64,000 nucleotides of DNA. It comes from a virus. Position numbers and translations under genes: made by a program. The DNA lies in IMG/VR virus record IMGVR_UViG_3300035698_026680, positions 1 through 64,000 of that record; one strand, 5' to 3'. The notes beneath the pieces were generated by a model. That model was not told the DNA's origin, ran no database searches, and saw nothing but the letters and a program-made list of their open reading frames with translations. Every line of letters begins with the position of its first letter. Positions within the stretch are counted from its first letter, which is position 1. Shown here piece after piece: positions 19,575 to 26,124 of this stretch.

Positions 19575-19993
19575 TGGGTAATTATGGAGTCAAAATTACG
19601 AAAGATGGATTTGATATTGCTGATGGCGGATTAACTATTGATGATCTAGTCTTTAGTTCTGCTTATAATATTTTTAAAATAAGAGAACCACAAATAGGAA
19701 CTTGGGAAGTTACAAGCGGGAATCAATTCGGTACCAAGTCAATTGTATTAACAGGATACACAACCAAGCCAATTTACATGATCTTTGTTGAAGTAAATGG
19801 TAAAAATTACTATGTAGGCAATGGTGGATATATTGAAAATGTTGATGGAGCAAATGATATATTCTTATACACCTGGATAGACGATAGTATTCCGCCAGTT
19901 TTGAAAATTGGTGCTTCTCCTAATGCCAATCCTATTTTTGCTGACGATAGAGATTTAGATTATCTCTTATATTTAGGGATTGACGATATTTAA
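19574..19993 (+). CDS. Fibre-associated paralogue 1 of 3
   Basis: A 139-residue protein starting MGNYGVKITKDGFDIAD. This N-terminal signature (x-Y-G-x-K-I-x-K-x-G-x-D) is shared with the next two genes. The body is beta-rich and hydrophobic-aromatic. Likely an accessory tip or fibre protein by location. Confidence 0.7.
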   Translation: MGNYGVKITKDGFDIADGGLTIDDLVFSSAYNIFKIREPQIGTWEVTSGNQFGTKSIVLTGYTTKPIYMIFVEVNGKNYYVGNGGYIENVDGANDIFLYTWIDDSIPPVLKIGASPNANPIFADDRDLDYLLYLGIDDI

Positions 19994-19994
19994 T

Positions 19995-20357
19995 ATGGCT
20001 AACTACGGATTTAAAATCTCAAAACCAGGATTTGATGTAAAAACTTGTACCGATAAACAATGTATTTTTACTTCAAAATATGGCTCAATGAAGGTAAGAA
20101 TGTCTGGCATAAAAGCGTGTACTGCCGGTGTTTGGACAGATATTACTCATAGTTTTGGCTATAATCCTAATTATTTCTGTTTTATTGATGATGTCGATTC
20201 GGAAGGCAGTAACGGTATTTTTCCAATGGGATTTCTTGATACAGTTTTTGATGCGGGGCTTTATTTACATACCTACACTACCACTGCAAAATTATATTTA
20301 AAGTCAAAAAATACAAAAAACGTTTATTATTATTTATTTGCCGAAAAAGGTGCTTAA
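19995..20357 (+). CDS. Fibre-associated paralogue 2 of 3
   Basis: A 120-residue protein. A TTG at 19980 would extend it by five residues. ATG 19995 is preferred because the protein then starts MANYGFKISKPGFDV, matching its two paralogues exactly. It contains ITHSFGYNPNYFCFID, echoed in paralogue 3 as HSLGYSPVVFCWE. A beta-rich structural role is likely. Confidence 0.7.
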   Translation: MANYGFKISKPGFDVKTCTDKQCIFTSKYGSMKVRMSGIKACTAGVWTDITHSFGYNPNYFCFIDDVDSEGSNGIFPMGFLDTVFDAGLYLHTYTTTAKLYLKSKNTKNVYYYLFAEKGA

Positions 20358-20972
20358 ATGGATTATGGGGTCAAAATTTCTAAAGCAGGAATAGATGTAC
20401 TAAGCGCAGATCCAGAAGAATTATATTTTTCTTCTAAATATTTTAATTTGAAAGTAAAGAATTCAGGGGAATATAGTTTTATTTCTGGACAAGAAACGAC
20501 TTTAAGCGCCAATATAGATAATGCTGTTACCACTATTCCAGTTAATGCTCCAATCACCGATTATCCTAGTACTGGTGTTATTTGGATTGGTGATGGGGGA
20601 TTTGGTCATTACGAAGCAATAAAATATACTGGAAAAACAGCTACGAGCTTCACAGGCTGTACAAGGGGACATTGGGGAACATCAAAAGATTCTTGGAGCA
20701 GTGGAGATGATGTCGCACCTGGCTATACTAAAAAAACTGTTTATACACATTCATTAGGGTATTCTCCTGTCGTCTTTTGTTGGGAAACAAATGCTTTAAA
20801 TGATTTTACATATCAAATGCCAATATTCACCGCTACTTCAGCTTTTTATTACATTATCACCACTAATACGATAGAAATTGCTCTGCAAGTTAGTGCTTAT
20901 ATTAGTATTCCTTCAGGTGGACATGAATTTACTATAAATTATAGTTGTATGTATGATAAGATAAAAGCATGA
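20358..20972 (+). CDS. Fibre-associated paralogue 3 of 3, with an insert
   Basis: A 204-residue protein starting MDYGVKISKAGIDVL, like its two neighbours. Residues about 55-125 form an insert absent from the other two (TLSANIDNAVTTIPVNA through HYEAIKYTGKTATSFTGCTRG). That segment resembles small beta modules found in phage fibre and tip proteins. The HSLGYSPVVFCW motif then resumes the shared fold. Its TGA overlaps the next ATG. Confidence 0.7.
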   Translation: MDYGVKISKAGIDVLSADPEELYFSSKYFNLKVKNSGEYSFISGQETTLSANIDNAVTTIPVNAPITDYPSTGVIWIGDGGFGHYEAIKYTGKTATSFTGCTRGHWGTSKDSWSSGDDVAPGYTKKTVYTHSLGYSPVVFCWETNALNDFTYQMPIFTATSAFYYIITTNTIEIALQVSAYISIPSGGHEFTINYSCMYDKIKA

Positions 20973-21340
20973 TTATCTTTTATGATAAAAAATCAGGTAA
21001 AATAGTCGGAAGTATACTTGGACGAGTACATGATAAACACACCCTGGAAAAGTCATGGGTTGGAGATAAGAAAAAAACAAAAAGATATATCATTCCTTTT
21101 GTCCCAATTATTAAAGAAGTAGAAGTACCAATTAAAGAAATGCGTGTGGTTGATAAAAAAACATTGCGTGTTGAAGAAGTGGTAATTGGTAAGAAAAAAA
21201 TAAAAGTTAGAAAAGGAATGAAACCTTCAGGTTGTATAAAAGATTTAGTTTTGGATTTTGAATCTAAAAAGAAAAGAATATTTGACTACAGGGCAAAATT
21301 AAACAAAAAGAAAGAGCTTATCGGTTTAGTAAAAATTTAA
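20969..21340 (+). CDS. Hypothetical lysine-rich protein after the fibre genes
   Basis: A 123-residue protein joined to its neighbour by ATGA. It is rich in Lys and Val (IIKEVEVPIKEMRVV, KKKIKVRKGMK). Small proteins at this place often act as fibre chaperones or attachment factors. No family is recognised. Confidence 0.65.
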   Translation: MIIFYDKKSGKIVGSILGRVHDKHTLEKSWVGDKKKTKRYIIPFVPIIKEVEVPIKEMRVVDKKTLRVEEVVIGKKKIKVRKGMKPSGCIKDLVLDFESKKKRIFDYRAKLNKKKELIGLVKI

Positions 21341-21370
21341 TTAGTTTATTATAGAATAAGGAAAGGAAAA

Positions 21371-21646
21371 GTGGCAAGTAAATCAGCCTATCAACGTATT
21401 GCCGATGCTACAGAATTAATTTCTGGAACATTGGGAAAGATGGAAGAAAACCTAAAAACACTGAATGACTCAAATATTTTACACCAAGCCAGAGTAGAAG
21501 AAGAACACAAAACTTTTGGAGAAAAGTTAAAGGAGTTGACCACCAAATATTGGTATCTAGTATTAATAGCCTTTATTCTTTTGGCTTTGTTAGCAGGAAT
21601 TAAGGAAGCGGTCAACCTAATTCCCTTAGCCACAGGAGGGGGCTAA
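21371..21646 (+). CDS. XhlA-like holin-associated membrane protein
   Basis: A 91-residue protein with a GTG start after AAGGAAAGG. The first 55 residues are a helical, charged segment. Residues about 60-85 are a single transmembrane segment (YLVLIAFILLALLAGI). Size and layout match XhlA-type lysis proteins, which work with a holin. It heads the lysis cassette. Confidence 0.65.
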   Translation: MASKSAYQRIADATELISGTLGKMEENLKTLNDSNILHQARVEEEHKTFGEKLKELTTKYWYLVLIAFILLALLAGIKEAVNLIPLATGGG

Positions 21647-21649
21647 CAA

Positions 21650-22009
21650 ATGGAGCAGTCAATGATGCTCGACCCACTTTTTAAAATAGGTGCAATAACC
21701 GCTCTTGTAGAAAGTTCTGTTTTGATAGTCGCATCAGTTTTATACTGGGGAGCATATAAGGAAATGAAGCGCTCTCCCATTATTGGTTCGATTGCTACAA
21801 CAACAGGGGCAGGAGCAATTACCGCCTTTTTAGTAGCAGTAAACTGGCTCTTTCCTGCAAAAATTTGTCTTGTCATTCTTTTATTTTCGAGACTTGTCTT
21901 GATAGTTAGTGTTATAATGTTTATTAAATGTTCTCTAACTTCTGAGCCAATGAAAAAATTTGAAAAAGATATTAAAAATATAAAAAAGGAGAAAAATGGA
22001 AAGGCCTAA
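21650..22009 (+). CDS. Three-span membrane protein, holin candidate
   Basis: A 119-residue protein with three hydrophobic spans (about 10-33, 46-65, 70-93) and a basic C-terminus (KKFEKDIKNIKKEK). Small multi-span proteins between XhlA-like and endolysin genes are usually holins or holin partners. It overlaps the next gene by 14 bp. Confidence 0.65.
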   Translation: MEQSMMLDPLFKIGAITALVESSVLIVASVLYWGAYKEMKRSPIIGSIATTTGAGAITAFLVAVNWLFPAKICLVILLFSRLVLIVSVIMFIKCSLTSEPMKKFEKDIKNIKKEKNGKA

Positions 22010-22256
22010 ACTAGAAGCTCTTAAAACTCTTGTAAGATGGACGCTCTTTTTTCTTACTGGTGCAACGCTTAGGGGAGTTTTAGTACAGTTAGAAATGCTT
22101 CCTGAGCTACTAAAACCAACAGTTAGCTATGCTGTCCCGCTTTTGATCGGTGCTTTAGACAACTATAAGCACGAATTAGGCAAAGCGAAGGTAAAAGCAT
22201 CGCTAAAAGCCAATGAAGTAGTTGAGTCAAAATCTTATGGAATTTTACCTTTTTAA
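21996..22256 (+). CDS. Small membrane protein, second holin candidate
   Basis: An 86-residue protein with AAGGAG before ATG. There are two hydrophobic spans (about 14-32 and 40-52), followed by a charged tail. With its two upstream neighbours and the endolysin downstream it forms a lysis cassette. Which protein makes the lethal pore cannot be told from sequence. Confidence 0.65.
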   Translation: MERPKLEALKTLVRWTLFFLTGATLRGVLVQLEMLPELLKPTVSYAVPLLIGALDNYKHELGKAKVKASLKANEVVESKSYGILPF

Positions 22257-22294
22257 GAGTAAAAATTAAGAATAAAAGCAAAAATAATCAAATT

Positions 22295-22309
22295 ACTCAT
22301 CAATGAGTG
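22295..22309. promoter_or_regulatory. Dispersed palindromic element, copy 1
   Basis: ACTCATCAATGAGTG, the reverse complement of CACTCATTGATGAGT. Related copies are at 23733-23747 and 30170-30184. It lies 20 nt before the endolysin start. The palindrome suggests a site for a dimeric regulator; that is inference. Confidence 0.45.
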
Positions 22310-22328
22310 AAATGATGCTTGTTAAGCT

Positions 22329-23129
22329 ATGTTAAAACGACCCGTTGGCAAAAAATACAGAGTTTCACAGAAATTTGGCAATAAACTATACCTAAATGGT
22401 AAGGATATTTACGGTCAATGGGGTTTAAAGGGTCATAATGGTATAGATTATGCTACTCCAATAGGGACACCCCTTTATGCCGCTCACGATGGAATTGTCA
22501 AAGAAAAAAGATACGATACCAATGGATACGGAAAATACCTAAAAATTGAAAGCGCAACACAGGGTTCAATCTATGCCCACTTGTCAGATCGAAAAGTTAA
22601 TATTAATCAAAGAGTCGAAGAAGGACAATTAATTGGTTATACGGGGAATACTGGATTTTCTACCGCACCGCATTTGCATTGGGGCTGGTATCCAGTTCCA
22701 AGAAATCGCAAAAACGGGTATAATGGCTATGAAGATCAAGAGCCCTATATAGAAAATGAGGTGGATATTATGATTCGCAAATTTCTTGTTAGTAAAGGGT
22801 ATATTAGTCCTAAAGCCCATCTTGGTGTTGTTAAAGCAATGCACAAGTCAGACTTGGATTTGAAGTCTGGAAAATATATAATAAAAACGGAATGCGAGCA
22901 ACAACTTAGAGCAACGGAAAATAAACTAAGAAGGGAATTTAAGGGAGAAACAGAAAAAGCAGTTGAAAGTGCTATTAAGCAAGCGAAAAAGGATTGTAAG
23001 GATGAGAATGAGAAACAGACAAAGGAAATAAAAGAGATCAAAAAAAGTACTGTCTATAAAGTGGTAGTCTTTATTAAAGGTCTTCTTAAAGTATTAAAGA
23101 TTCAAGCGTTAAAAATTATTAAAAAATAG
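22329..23129 (+). CDS. Endolysin, M23 (LytM-type) zinc endopeptidase
   Basis: A 266-residue peptidoglycan peptidase. The M23 signature is complete: H36-N-G-I-D40 for the first zinc ligands, H84 (IYAHLSD) and H115-L-H117 (APHLHWG). The catalytic domain spans about residues 10-140. The rest is a charged helical region and a basic-hydrophobic end (GLLKVLKIQALKIIKK) that could bind membrane or wall. No signal peptide is seen, so release would depend on the holins. No clear Shine-Dalgarno precedes ATG 22329. Confidence 0.9.
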   Translation: MLKRPVGKKYRVSQKFGNKLYLNGKDIYGQWGLKGHNGIDYATPIGTPLYAAHDGIVKEKRYDTNGYGKYLKIESATQGSIYAHLSDRKVNINQRVEEGQLIGYTGNTGFSTAPHLHWGWYPVPRNRKNGYNGYEDQEPYIENEVDIMIRKFLVSKGYISPKAHLGVVKAMHKSDLDLKSGKYIIKTECEQQLRATENKLRREFKGETEKAVESAIKQAKKDCKDENEKQTKEIKEIKKSTVYKVVVFIKGLLKVLKIQALKIIKK

Positions 23130-23140
23130 GAGAAAGATAA

Positions 23141-23413
23141 ATGGCCGATACTGTACCTGGAAGTTTAACATCTCAAAGGGGCCAAGTAACCAAATATCTT
23201 TATTATCGGGAAGATTCGGAACTTAACGAGCCTAACTACAATCATAATGCCGAAGCAACGGGGAAACAGGGAAGCGATTCGCTTCAAGGTATTCCACAAG
23301 CTGAAGTAGATGCTTTTTTGGCTGCCTATGGTTGGACTTCGGGTGGAGAAGTTTTATCTTATAATCCGATAACCGATAGATATGCGGTTAAAAATGGTTC
23401 GTATGTTTTATAG
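23141..23413 (+). CDS. Hypothetical protein after endolysin
   Basis: A 90-residue acidic protein with a clear AGGAGA site. It contains VTKYLYYREDSELNEPNYNHNAEATG and ends in ITDRYAVKNGSYVL. No membrane segment. No family is recognised. It is co-directional with the lysis genes. Confidence 0.7.
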   Translation: MADTVPGSLTSQRGQVTKYLYYREDSELNEPNYNHNAEATGKQGSDSLQGIPQAEVDAFLAAYGWTSGGEVLSYNPITDRYAVKNGSYVL

Positions 23414-23455
23414 CAAAAGGTTTAGTTTTATTTATTAATTAATCAGGAGGAAGAT

Positions 23456-23662
23456 ATGACTGGAAGTACACCAAATACTCCAACCAGAATGCCAAATGTC
23501 CCAACTGGGCCAAGAGCGACTTCTAAAGGATCTAAAAGCAAGGTCATGCGACCTATGCCAAAGGCAGGGGGAACTACCATGGGTAAAACTCCACCTTCAA
23601 ACAAGAGATCAGTAAGTCCTAAATCCCAAAGTCAGACCGTTCAGGGTGGACCAAAGAAATAA
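23456..23662 (+). CDS. Low-complexity Pro/Ser/Thr/Lys protein
   Basis: A 68-residue protein after a strong AGGAGGAAG site. Almost every residue is P, S, T, K, G, M or R, so it is probably disordered and basic. It is the last gene before the bidirectional terminator. No function is apparent. Confidence 0.65.
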   Translation: MTGSTPNTPTRMPNVPTGPRATSKGSKSKVMRPMPKAGGTTMGKTPPSNKRSVSPKSQSQTVQGGPKK

Positions 23663-23698
23663 TTCTTTTCATTAGTGCACTGGTGAGAAGAAAAAAGA

Positions 23699-23733
23699 AT
23701 AGGGTAGTTTTTAAGCTACCCTATTTTTATTTC
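23699..23733. terminator. Bidirectional rho-independent terminator
   Basis: ATAGGGTAG (23699-23707) pairs with CTACCCTAT (23716-23724). T-rich tracts follow on both strands (TTTTTATTT on plus, TTCTTTTTT on minus). It separates the plus-strand lysis region from the converging minus-strand tRNA operon. Confidence 0.9.
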
Positions 23734-23747
23734 ACTTATTGATGAGT
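23733..23747. promoter_or_regulatory. Dispersed palindromic element, copy 2
   Basis: CACTTATTGATGAGT lies between the bidirectional terminator and the 3' end of tRNA-Thr. It is related to the copies at 22295 and 30170, with flanking matches (ATTT before, AAATTG after). Confidence 0.45.
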
Positions 23748-23751
23748 AAAT

Positions 23752-23827
23752 TGGAGCTAGTGGTTGGTCTCGAACCAACTGCCTTCTCGTTACAAAGGAG
23801 ATGCTCTGCCAGATGAGCTACACCAGC
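23752..23827 (-). tRNA. tRNA-Thr(TGT), CCA encoded
   Basis: The cloverleaf can be drawn: acceptor GCTGGTG/CACTAGC, T loop TTCGAGA, anticodon loop TTTGTAA. The discriminator is T and the CCA end is encoded (23752-23754). It is the promoter-distal gene of the minus-strand tRNA operon and overlaps the end of a small ORF. Confidence 0.9.
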
Positions 23828-24084
23828 TTATAAGTTCTTCCTGGGAACAAGACTGTAGCAATGTTCCCTGCATTCGTATCATAAACCACTATAAACTTCT
23901 TTCCTAGTAGAGAAACTTGATGGACTGTTCTACTAGGTGTTTGTCTTCCTAAAAAGATACTAATTCCGTTTTTAACCTGTTGGCAAAGTTTTCGATATTC
24001 TTTTCCGCTAATCCTAATATCATATCTCTCTAATAATCTTCTCCTAAAATGGATATGATTATTTCTCTTTTTTGATCTACCCAT
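23818..24084 (-). CDS. Small basic protein between tRNA genes
   Basis: An 88-residue protein: a basic N-terminus (MGRSKKRNNHIHFRRR), then RYDIRISGKEYRKLC and a C-terminal strand pair (KKFIVVYDTNAGNIATVLFPG). I recognise a pattern shared with small phage proteins that end in a VVYD...I-x-T-V-L-P hairpin, but no function. The frame opens further upstream inside tRNA-Phe. ATG 24084 is chosen because it follows the tRNA discriminator by one base. No Shine-Dalgarno is present. The stop lies within tRNA-Thr. Confidence 0.6.
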   Translation of the reverse strand: MGRSKKRNNHIHFRRRLLERYDIRISGKEYRKLCQQVKNGISIFLGRQTPSRTVHQVSLLGKKFIVVYDTNAGNIATVLFPGRTYKLV

Positions 24085-24085
24085 G

Positions 24086-24160
24086 TGGGACTTTGTGGAA
24101 TCGAACCACAGCTTTCTGTTTTTCAGACAGACGCGCAATAACCAACTACGCTAAAGTCCC
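24086..24160 (-). tRNA. tRNA-Phe(GAA)
   Basis: Acceptor GGGACTT/AAGTCCC with A73, T loop TTCGATT, anticodon stem TCTGT/ACAGA with loop CTGAAAA. No CCA is encoded. The next base after A73 is C, followed at once by the ATG of a small ORF. Confidence 0.93.
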
Positions 24161-24165
24161 CTTTG

Positions 24166-24239
24166 AGCCCTGAGTCAGAATCGAACTGACGCATAGTGGG
24201 TTTGCAAGCCACCGCGTTAAACCACTTCGCCACCAGGGC
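24166..24239 (-). tRNA. tRNA-Cys(GCA)
   Basis: Acceptor GCCCTGG/TCAGGGC with T73, which is the cysteine identity discriminator. Anticodon loop TTGCAAA; the closing pair 31-39 is a C-C mismatch. T loop TTCGATT. Confidence 0.88.
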
Positions 24240-24243
24240 TTAG

Positions 24244-24314
24244 TGACCCTACGGGGTTACGATCCCCGCCTTCTGGTTAGAAAGACCAGCGTCCTGCCAT
24301 TAGACTATAGGGCC
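24244..24314 (-). tRNA. tRNA-Glu(TTC)
   Basis: Acceptor GGCCCTA/TAGGGTC, anticodon stem CTGGT/ACCAG with loop CTTTCTA. The T loop is ATCGTAA instead of TTCRANN. Confidence 0.88.
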
Positions 24315-24318
24315 TGAG

Positions 24319-24390
24319 TGACGCTACAGGGAATCGAACCCTGCCTGCTAAGTTGAGAACCTAGTGTCCTAACCGATAGACGATAGCGCC
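24319..24390 (-). tRNA. tRNA-Glu(CTC)
   Basis: Acceptor GGCGCTA/TAGCGTC with A73, anticodon stem CTAGG/CTTAG with loop TTCTCAA, T loop TTCGATT. A second glutamate tRNA next to the TTC one. Confidence 0.9.
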
Positions 24391-24394
24391 TTAG

Positions 24395-24485
24395 CGGAAG
24401 CAATAGGACTCGAACCTATGTTGCTGTTTGACGAGCAAACCAGTTTAGCAAACTGGCACGGCTAGCCTTCACCGAAACTACTTCC
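24395..24485 (-). tRNA. tRNA-Ser(GCT)
   Basis: Acceptor GGAAGTA/TGCTTCC with G73, anticodon loop TTGCTAA, and a long variable arm as expected for serine. Confidence 0.92.
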
Positions 24486-24488
24486 ATG

Positions 24489-24549
24489 TAGCAGCGATAG
24501 ATTTTGTTCCAAACCGATCAAAATTCAGAAGTGTTCTCTATCGTTGCTG
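24489..24549 (-). ncRNA. Structured spacer S1 in tRNA operon
   Basis: GCAGCGATAGA (24491-24501) pairs with TCTATCGTTGC (24537-24547) with one G-U pair, and two more pairs extend it outward. The loop is about 35 nt. It is not a tRNA. It may be a processing spacer or a small RNA. Confidence 0.4.
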
Positions 24550-24622
24550 TGCTCGATGACGGATTCGAACCGCCGACGCTCGGTATGTAAAACCGACGCT
24601 CTGGCCACTGAGCTAATCGAGC
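24550..24622 (-). tRNA. tRNA-Val(TAC)
   Basis: Acceptor GCTCGAT/ATCGAGC with A73, anticodon stem TCGGT/ACCGA with loop TTTACAT, T loop TTCGAAT. Confidence 0.93.
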
Positions 24623-24626
24623 ATTG

Positions 24627-24698
24627 TAGGCCAAGTTGGGATCGAACCAACGACTCCCACTTCATCAGAGTGGTACTCTGCCACTGAGTTACTGGCCT
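24627..24698 (-). tRNA. tRNA-Ile(GAT)
   Basis: Acceptor AGGCCAG/TTGGCCT with A73, anticodon stem CCACT/AGTGG with loop CTGATGA, T loop TTCGATC. Confidence 0.93.
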
Positions 24699-24703
24699 AT
24701 GTG

Positions 24704-24778
24704 TGCACCTAGTAGGACTCGAACCTACAGCCTACTGTTTCGAAGACAGTCGGCTCTGTCCAATTGAGCTATAAGTGC
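24704..24778 (-). tRNA. tRNA-Arg(TCG)
   Basis: Acceptor GCACTTA/TAGGTGC with A73, anticodon stem ACTGT/ACAGT with loop CTTCGAA, T loop TTCGAGT. Confidence 0.93.
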
Positions 24779-24782
24779 TTTG

Positions 24783-24856
24783 TGAGTCTGGATGGATTCG
24801 AACCATCGACACCCTAGTTAAGAGCTAGGTGCTCTGGCCAACTGAGCTACAGACCC
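24783..24856 (-). tRNA. tRNA-Lys(CTT)
   Basis: Acceptor GGGTCTG/CAGACTC with A73, anticodon stem CCTAG/CTAGG with loop CTCTTAA, T loop TTCGAAT. The stop codon of the small ORF at 24972-24847 lies inside its 5' part. Confidence 0.93.
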
Positions 24857-24972
24857 TTGTTGAAATGATATCTAAGCCACCATTTATGAATCATTCTTGA
24901 CCAAAAGCCGTTTTTAGGAATCCTTTTATTTTTCCTTGTATTCCTGCTTTTGTTTTTCTTTTTATGATTCAT
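24847..24972 (-). CDS. Possible 41-residue basic peptide between lysine tRNAs
   Basis: The ORF fills the 117-nt spacer between the two lysine tRNAs. The peptide is very basic and aromatic (MNHKKKNKSRNTRKNK, later FWSRMIHKWWLRYHF). Its ATG follows the tRNA-Lys(TTT) discriminator by one base, as in the ORF at 24084. There is no Shine-Dalgarno. It could be chance, but the matching start position makes it worth keeping. Confidence 0.4.
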   Translation of the reverse strand: MNHKKKNKSRNTRKNKRIPKNGFWSRMIHKWWLRYHFNKGL

Positions 24973-24973
24973 G

Positions 24974-25047
24974 TGAGTCCAGATGGAATCGAACCATCGA
25001 CCTGCAGGTTAAAAGCCTGTTGCTCTGCCGGACTGAGCTATGGACCC
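24974..25047 (-). tRNA. tRNA-Lys(TTT)
   Basis: Acceptor GGGTCCA/TGGACTC with A73, anticodon stem CAGG/CCTG with loop CTTTTAA, T loop TTCGATT. Closely related to tRNA-Lys(CTT) nearby, so probably a duplication. Confidence 0.93.
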
Positions 25048-25049
25048 AA

Positions 25050-25292
25050 TTATCCGCTACTTAGGAAAATTCCTGGCATACAAGGACATTCAAAAGTATA
25101 AGGATCGCCCTTGACTTGTTTCAGCTTTTTTCCACAATTAGCGCATTTATTATTTTTTACTAGACTAAGAAGGTACTTGTTTGCCTTTTGGCAATCTTTA
25201 CAAGTATCTTGATTATGCCCCTTTTTCTTGCCAAGATTTTTCGTCAAATGTTCTAAACAAGGCTTAATTTTTTTCGGTGCATGCTTAATCAT
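25050..25292 (-). CDS. Small zinc-ribbon-like protein between tRNA genes
   Basis: An 80-residue protein with CKDCQ, CANCGKK and ECPC, enough cysteines for one or two zinc sites, on a lysine-rich background. The frame extends upstream through tRNA-Ser. ATG 25292 is chosen because its A is also the final A of the encoded CCA of tRNA-Ser(TGA). No Shine-Dalgarno is present. Function unknown. Confidence 0.6.
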   Translation of the reverse strand: MIKHAPKKIKPCLEHLTKNLGKKKGHNQDTCKDCQKANKYLLSLVKNNKCANCGKKLKQVKGDPYTFECPCMPGIFLSSG

Positions 25293-25294
25293 GG

Positions 25295-25381
25295 CGGAAG
25301 GTGTAGGACTCGAACCTACACGACCTTGCGGCCTGCTTGTTTTCAAGACAAGGGCGATATCCAATTACGCTTTAACCTTCC
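25295..25381 (-). tRNA. tRNA-Ser(TGA), CCA encoded
   Basis: Acceptor GGAAGGT/ACCTTCC with G73, anticodon stem CTTGT/ACAAG with loop CTTGAAA, long variable arm. CCA follows in the genome (25294-25292) and its last base is the first base of the next ORF's ATG. Confidence 0.92.
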
Positions 25382-25385
25382 TTTG

Positions 25386-25456
25386 TCGCTAGGTCGGGAG
25401 TCGAACCCGAACTTTCAGATTATGAGCCTGATGTGCGGCCTTTACACTACCCAGCA
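25386..25456 (-). tRNA. tRNA with CAT anticodon (Met or Ile2)
   Basis: Acceptor TGCTGGG/CCTAGCG begins with a weak U-G pair; A73. Anticodon stem TCAGG/TCTGA with loop CTCATAA. It lacks the three G-C pairs of an initiator anticodon stem, so it is elongator Met or a lysidine-type Ile tRNA. Sequence alone does not decide. Confidence 0.85.
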
Positions 25457-25460
25457 TTTG

Positions 25461-25534
25461 TGCCTGAAAAGAGATTCGAACTCTTACAGTACCGGTTTTA
25501 AGCCGATTGTGTCTACCAATTGCACCATTCAGGC
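25461..25534 (-). tRNA. tRNA-Leu(TAA) with short variable loop
   Basis: Acceptor GCCTGAA/TTCAGGC with A73, a leucine-like D arm (GGTGCAATTGGTAGACAC), anticodon loop CTTAAAA, T loop TTCGAAT. The variable loop is only five bases (ACTGT), whereas leucine tRNAs normally have a long arm. It is 74 nt long. Confidence 0.85.
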
Positions 25535-25540
25535 TTTAGG

Positions 25541-25625
25541 CCAAGGAGTCGTAAGACCTTTCGCCAGAGCTAATTTTTATCTAGAAACAATTAGCAACTT
25601 CATCATCCATTTCAAGATGCCTTGG
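25541..25625 (-). ncRNA. Structured spacer S2 in tRNA operon
   Basis: CCAAGG and CCTTGG (25541-25546 and 25620-25625) close the element. Inside, AATTAGC and GCTAATT form a hairpin. Length and closing stem are tRNA-like, but no anticodon or T arm can be drawn. Possibly a decayed tRNA or a small structured RNA. Confidence 0.4.
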
Positions 25626-25698
25626 TAGGCGGGGCAGGAGTTGAACCTGCTTCCTTCTCTTTATAAGAGAGATGCTCCTTCCGTCAAGCTGACCGCCT
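25626..25698 (-). tRNA. tRNA-Ile(TAT)
   Basis: Acceptor AGGCGGT/CCCGCCT with a mismatch at 7-66 and A73, anticodon stem TCTCT/AGAGA with loop CTTATAA, T loop TTCAACT. It reads ATA codons, common in this AT-rich genome. Confidence 0.88.
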
Positions 25699-25702
25699 AT
25701 AG

Positions 25703-25775
25703 TGCCTTCAACAGGAATCGAACCTGTAGTCTACTCCTTAGAAGGGAGTTGCTTTATCCGTTAAGCTACAAAGGC
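25703..25775 (-). tRNA. tRNA-Arg(TCT)
   Basis: Acceptor GCCTTTG/TGAAGGC with A73, anticodon stem ACTCC/GGAGT with loop CTTCTAA, T loop TTCGATT. Confidence 0.93.
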
Positions 25776-25779
25776 TTAG

Positions 25780-25851
25780 TGCGCCGACCAGGAATCGAAC
25801 CTGGGTCTAGGGCTTAGGAAGCCCCCATTCTATCCGCTAAACTACCAGCGC
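25780..25851 (-). tRNA. tRNA-Arg(CCT)
   Basis: Acceptor GCGCTGG/TCGGCGC with A73, anticodon stem GGGGC/GCCCT with loop TTCCTAA, T loop TTCGATT. Confidence 0.92.
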
Positions 25852-25854
25852 ATT

Positions 25855-25944
25855 CCTTGGCTTATTAATAAGTGACAGTGGCCGTCTGTCATGCAGTGGG
25901 AACTGCTCGTATTTTTTGACCCAGTGTTTCGCTGGGCTCCTTGG
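25855..25944 (-). ncRNA. Structured spacer S3: four consecutive hairpins
   Basis: Between two tRNAs lie four perfect small stems: CTTATTAATAAG (25861-25872), TGACAG/CTGTCA (25873-25878 with 25886-25891), GCAGT/ACTGC (25893-25897 with 25902-25906) and CCCAG/CTGGG (25920-25924 with 25932-25936). The block is flanked by direct copies of CCTTGGCT. No cloverleaf fits. Function unknown. Confidence 0.45.
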
Positions 25945-25947
25945 CTG

Positions 25948-26021
25948 TGCCTAAGATTGGATTCGAACCAACACTGTCGGGGTTTTGAATCCCGTATCTC
26001 TACCGATTGGATTACTTAGGC
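25948..26021 (-). tRNA. tRNA-Leu(CAA) with short variable loop
   Basis: Acceptor GCCTAAG/CTTAGGC with A73, anticodon stem CGGGA/CCCCG (one A-C mismatch) with loop TTCAAAA, T loop TTCGAAT. The variable loop is five bases (ACAGT). The anticodon implies leucine (TTG codons), but the D arm is less leucine-like than in the other two. Confidence 0.75.
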
Positions 26022-26025
26022 TTAA

Positions 26026-26122
26026 AAGAACTATGGGGGCGACAATCCCCATCGTACCGCTTTCGTTATCTTGCGACCTACTCACGACCCGCAGTAGAGC
26101 CTTTCTGCATTTATAGTTCTTA
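26026..26122 (-). ncRNA. Structured RNA S4 with a tRNA-like acceptor and T arm
   Basis: AAGAACTAT (26026-26034) pairs with ATAGTTCTT (26114-26122), nine pairs. Next to the 3' strand on the minus strand is GGGG-ATTGTCG-CCCC, a stem with a 7-base loop placed like a T arm. Inside, CTACT/AGTAG and CGC/GCG form further stems. No anticodon arm fits. It recalls the stable non-tRNA RNAs in the T4 tRNA cluster. Confidence 0.5.
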
Positions 26123-26124
26123 GT

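Noticed and set aside
25541-25625. Calling spacer S2 a 21st minus-strand tRNA
   Set aside because: The closing stem is right in size, but no T loop or anticodon loop can be drawn.
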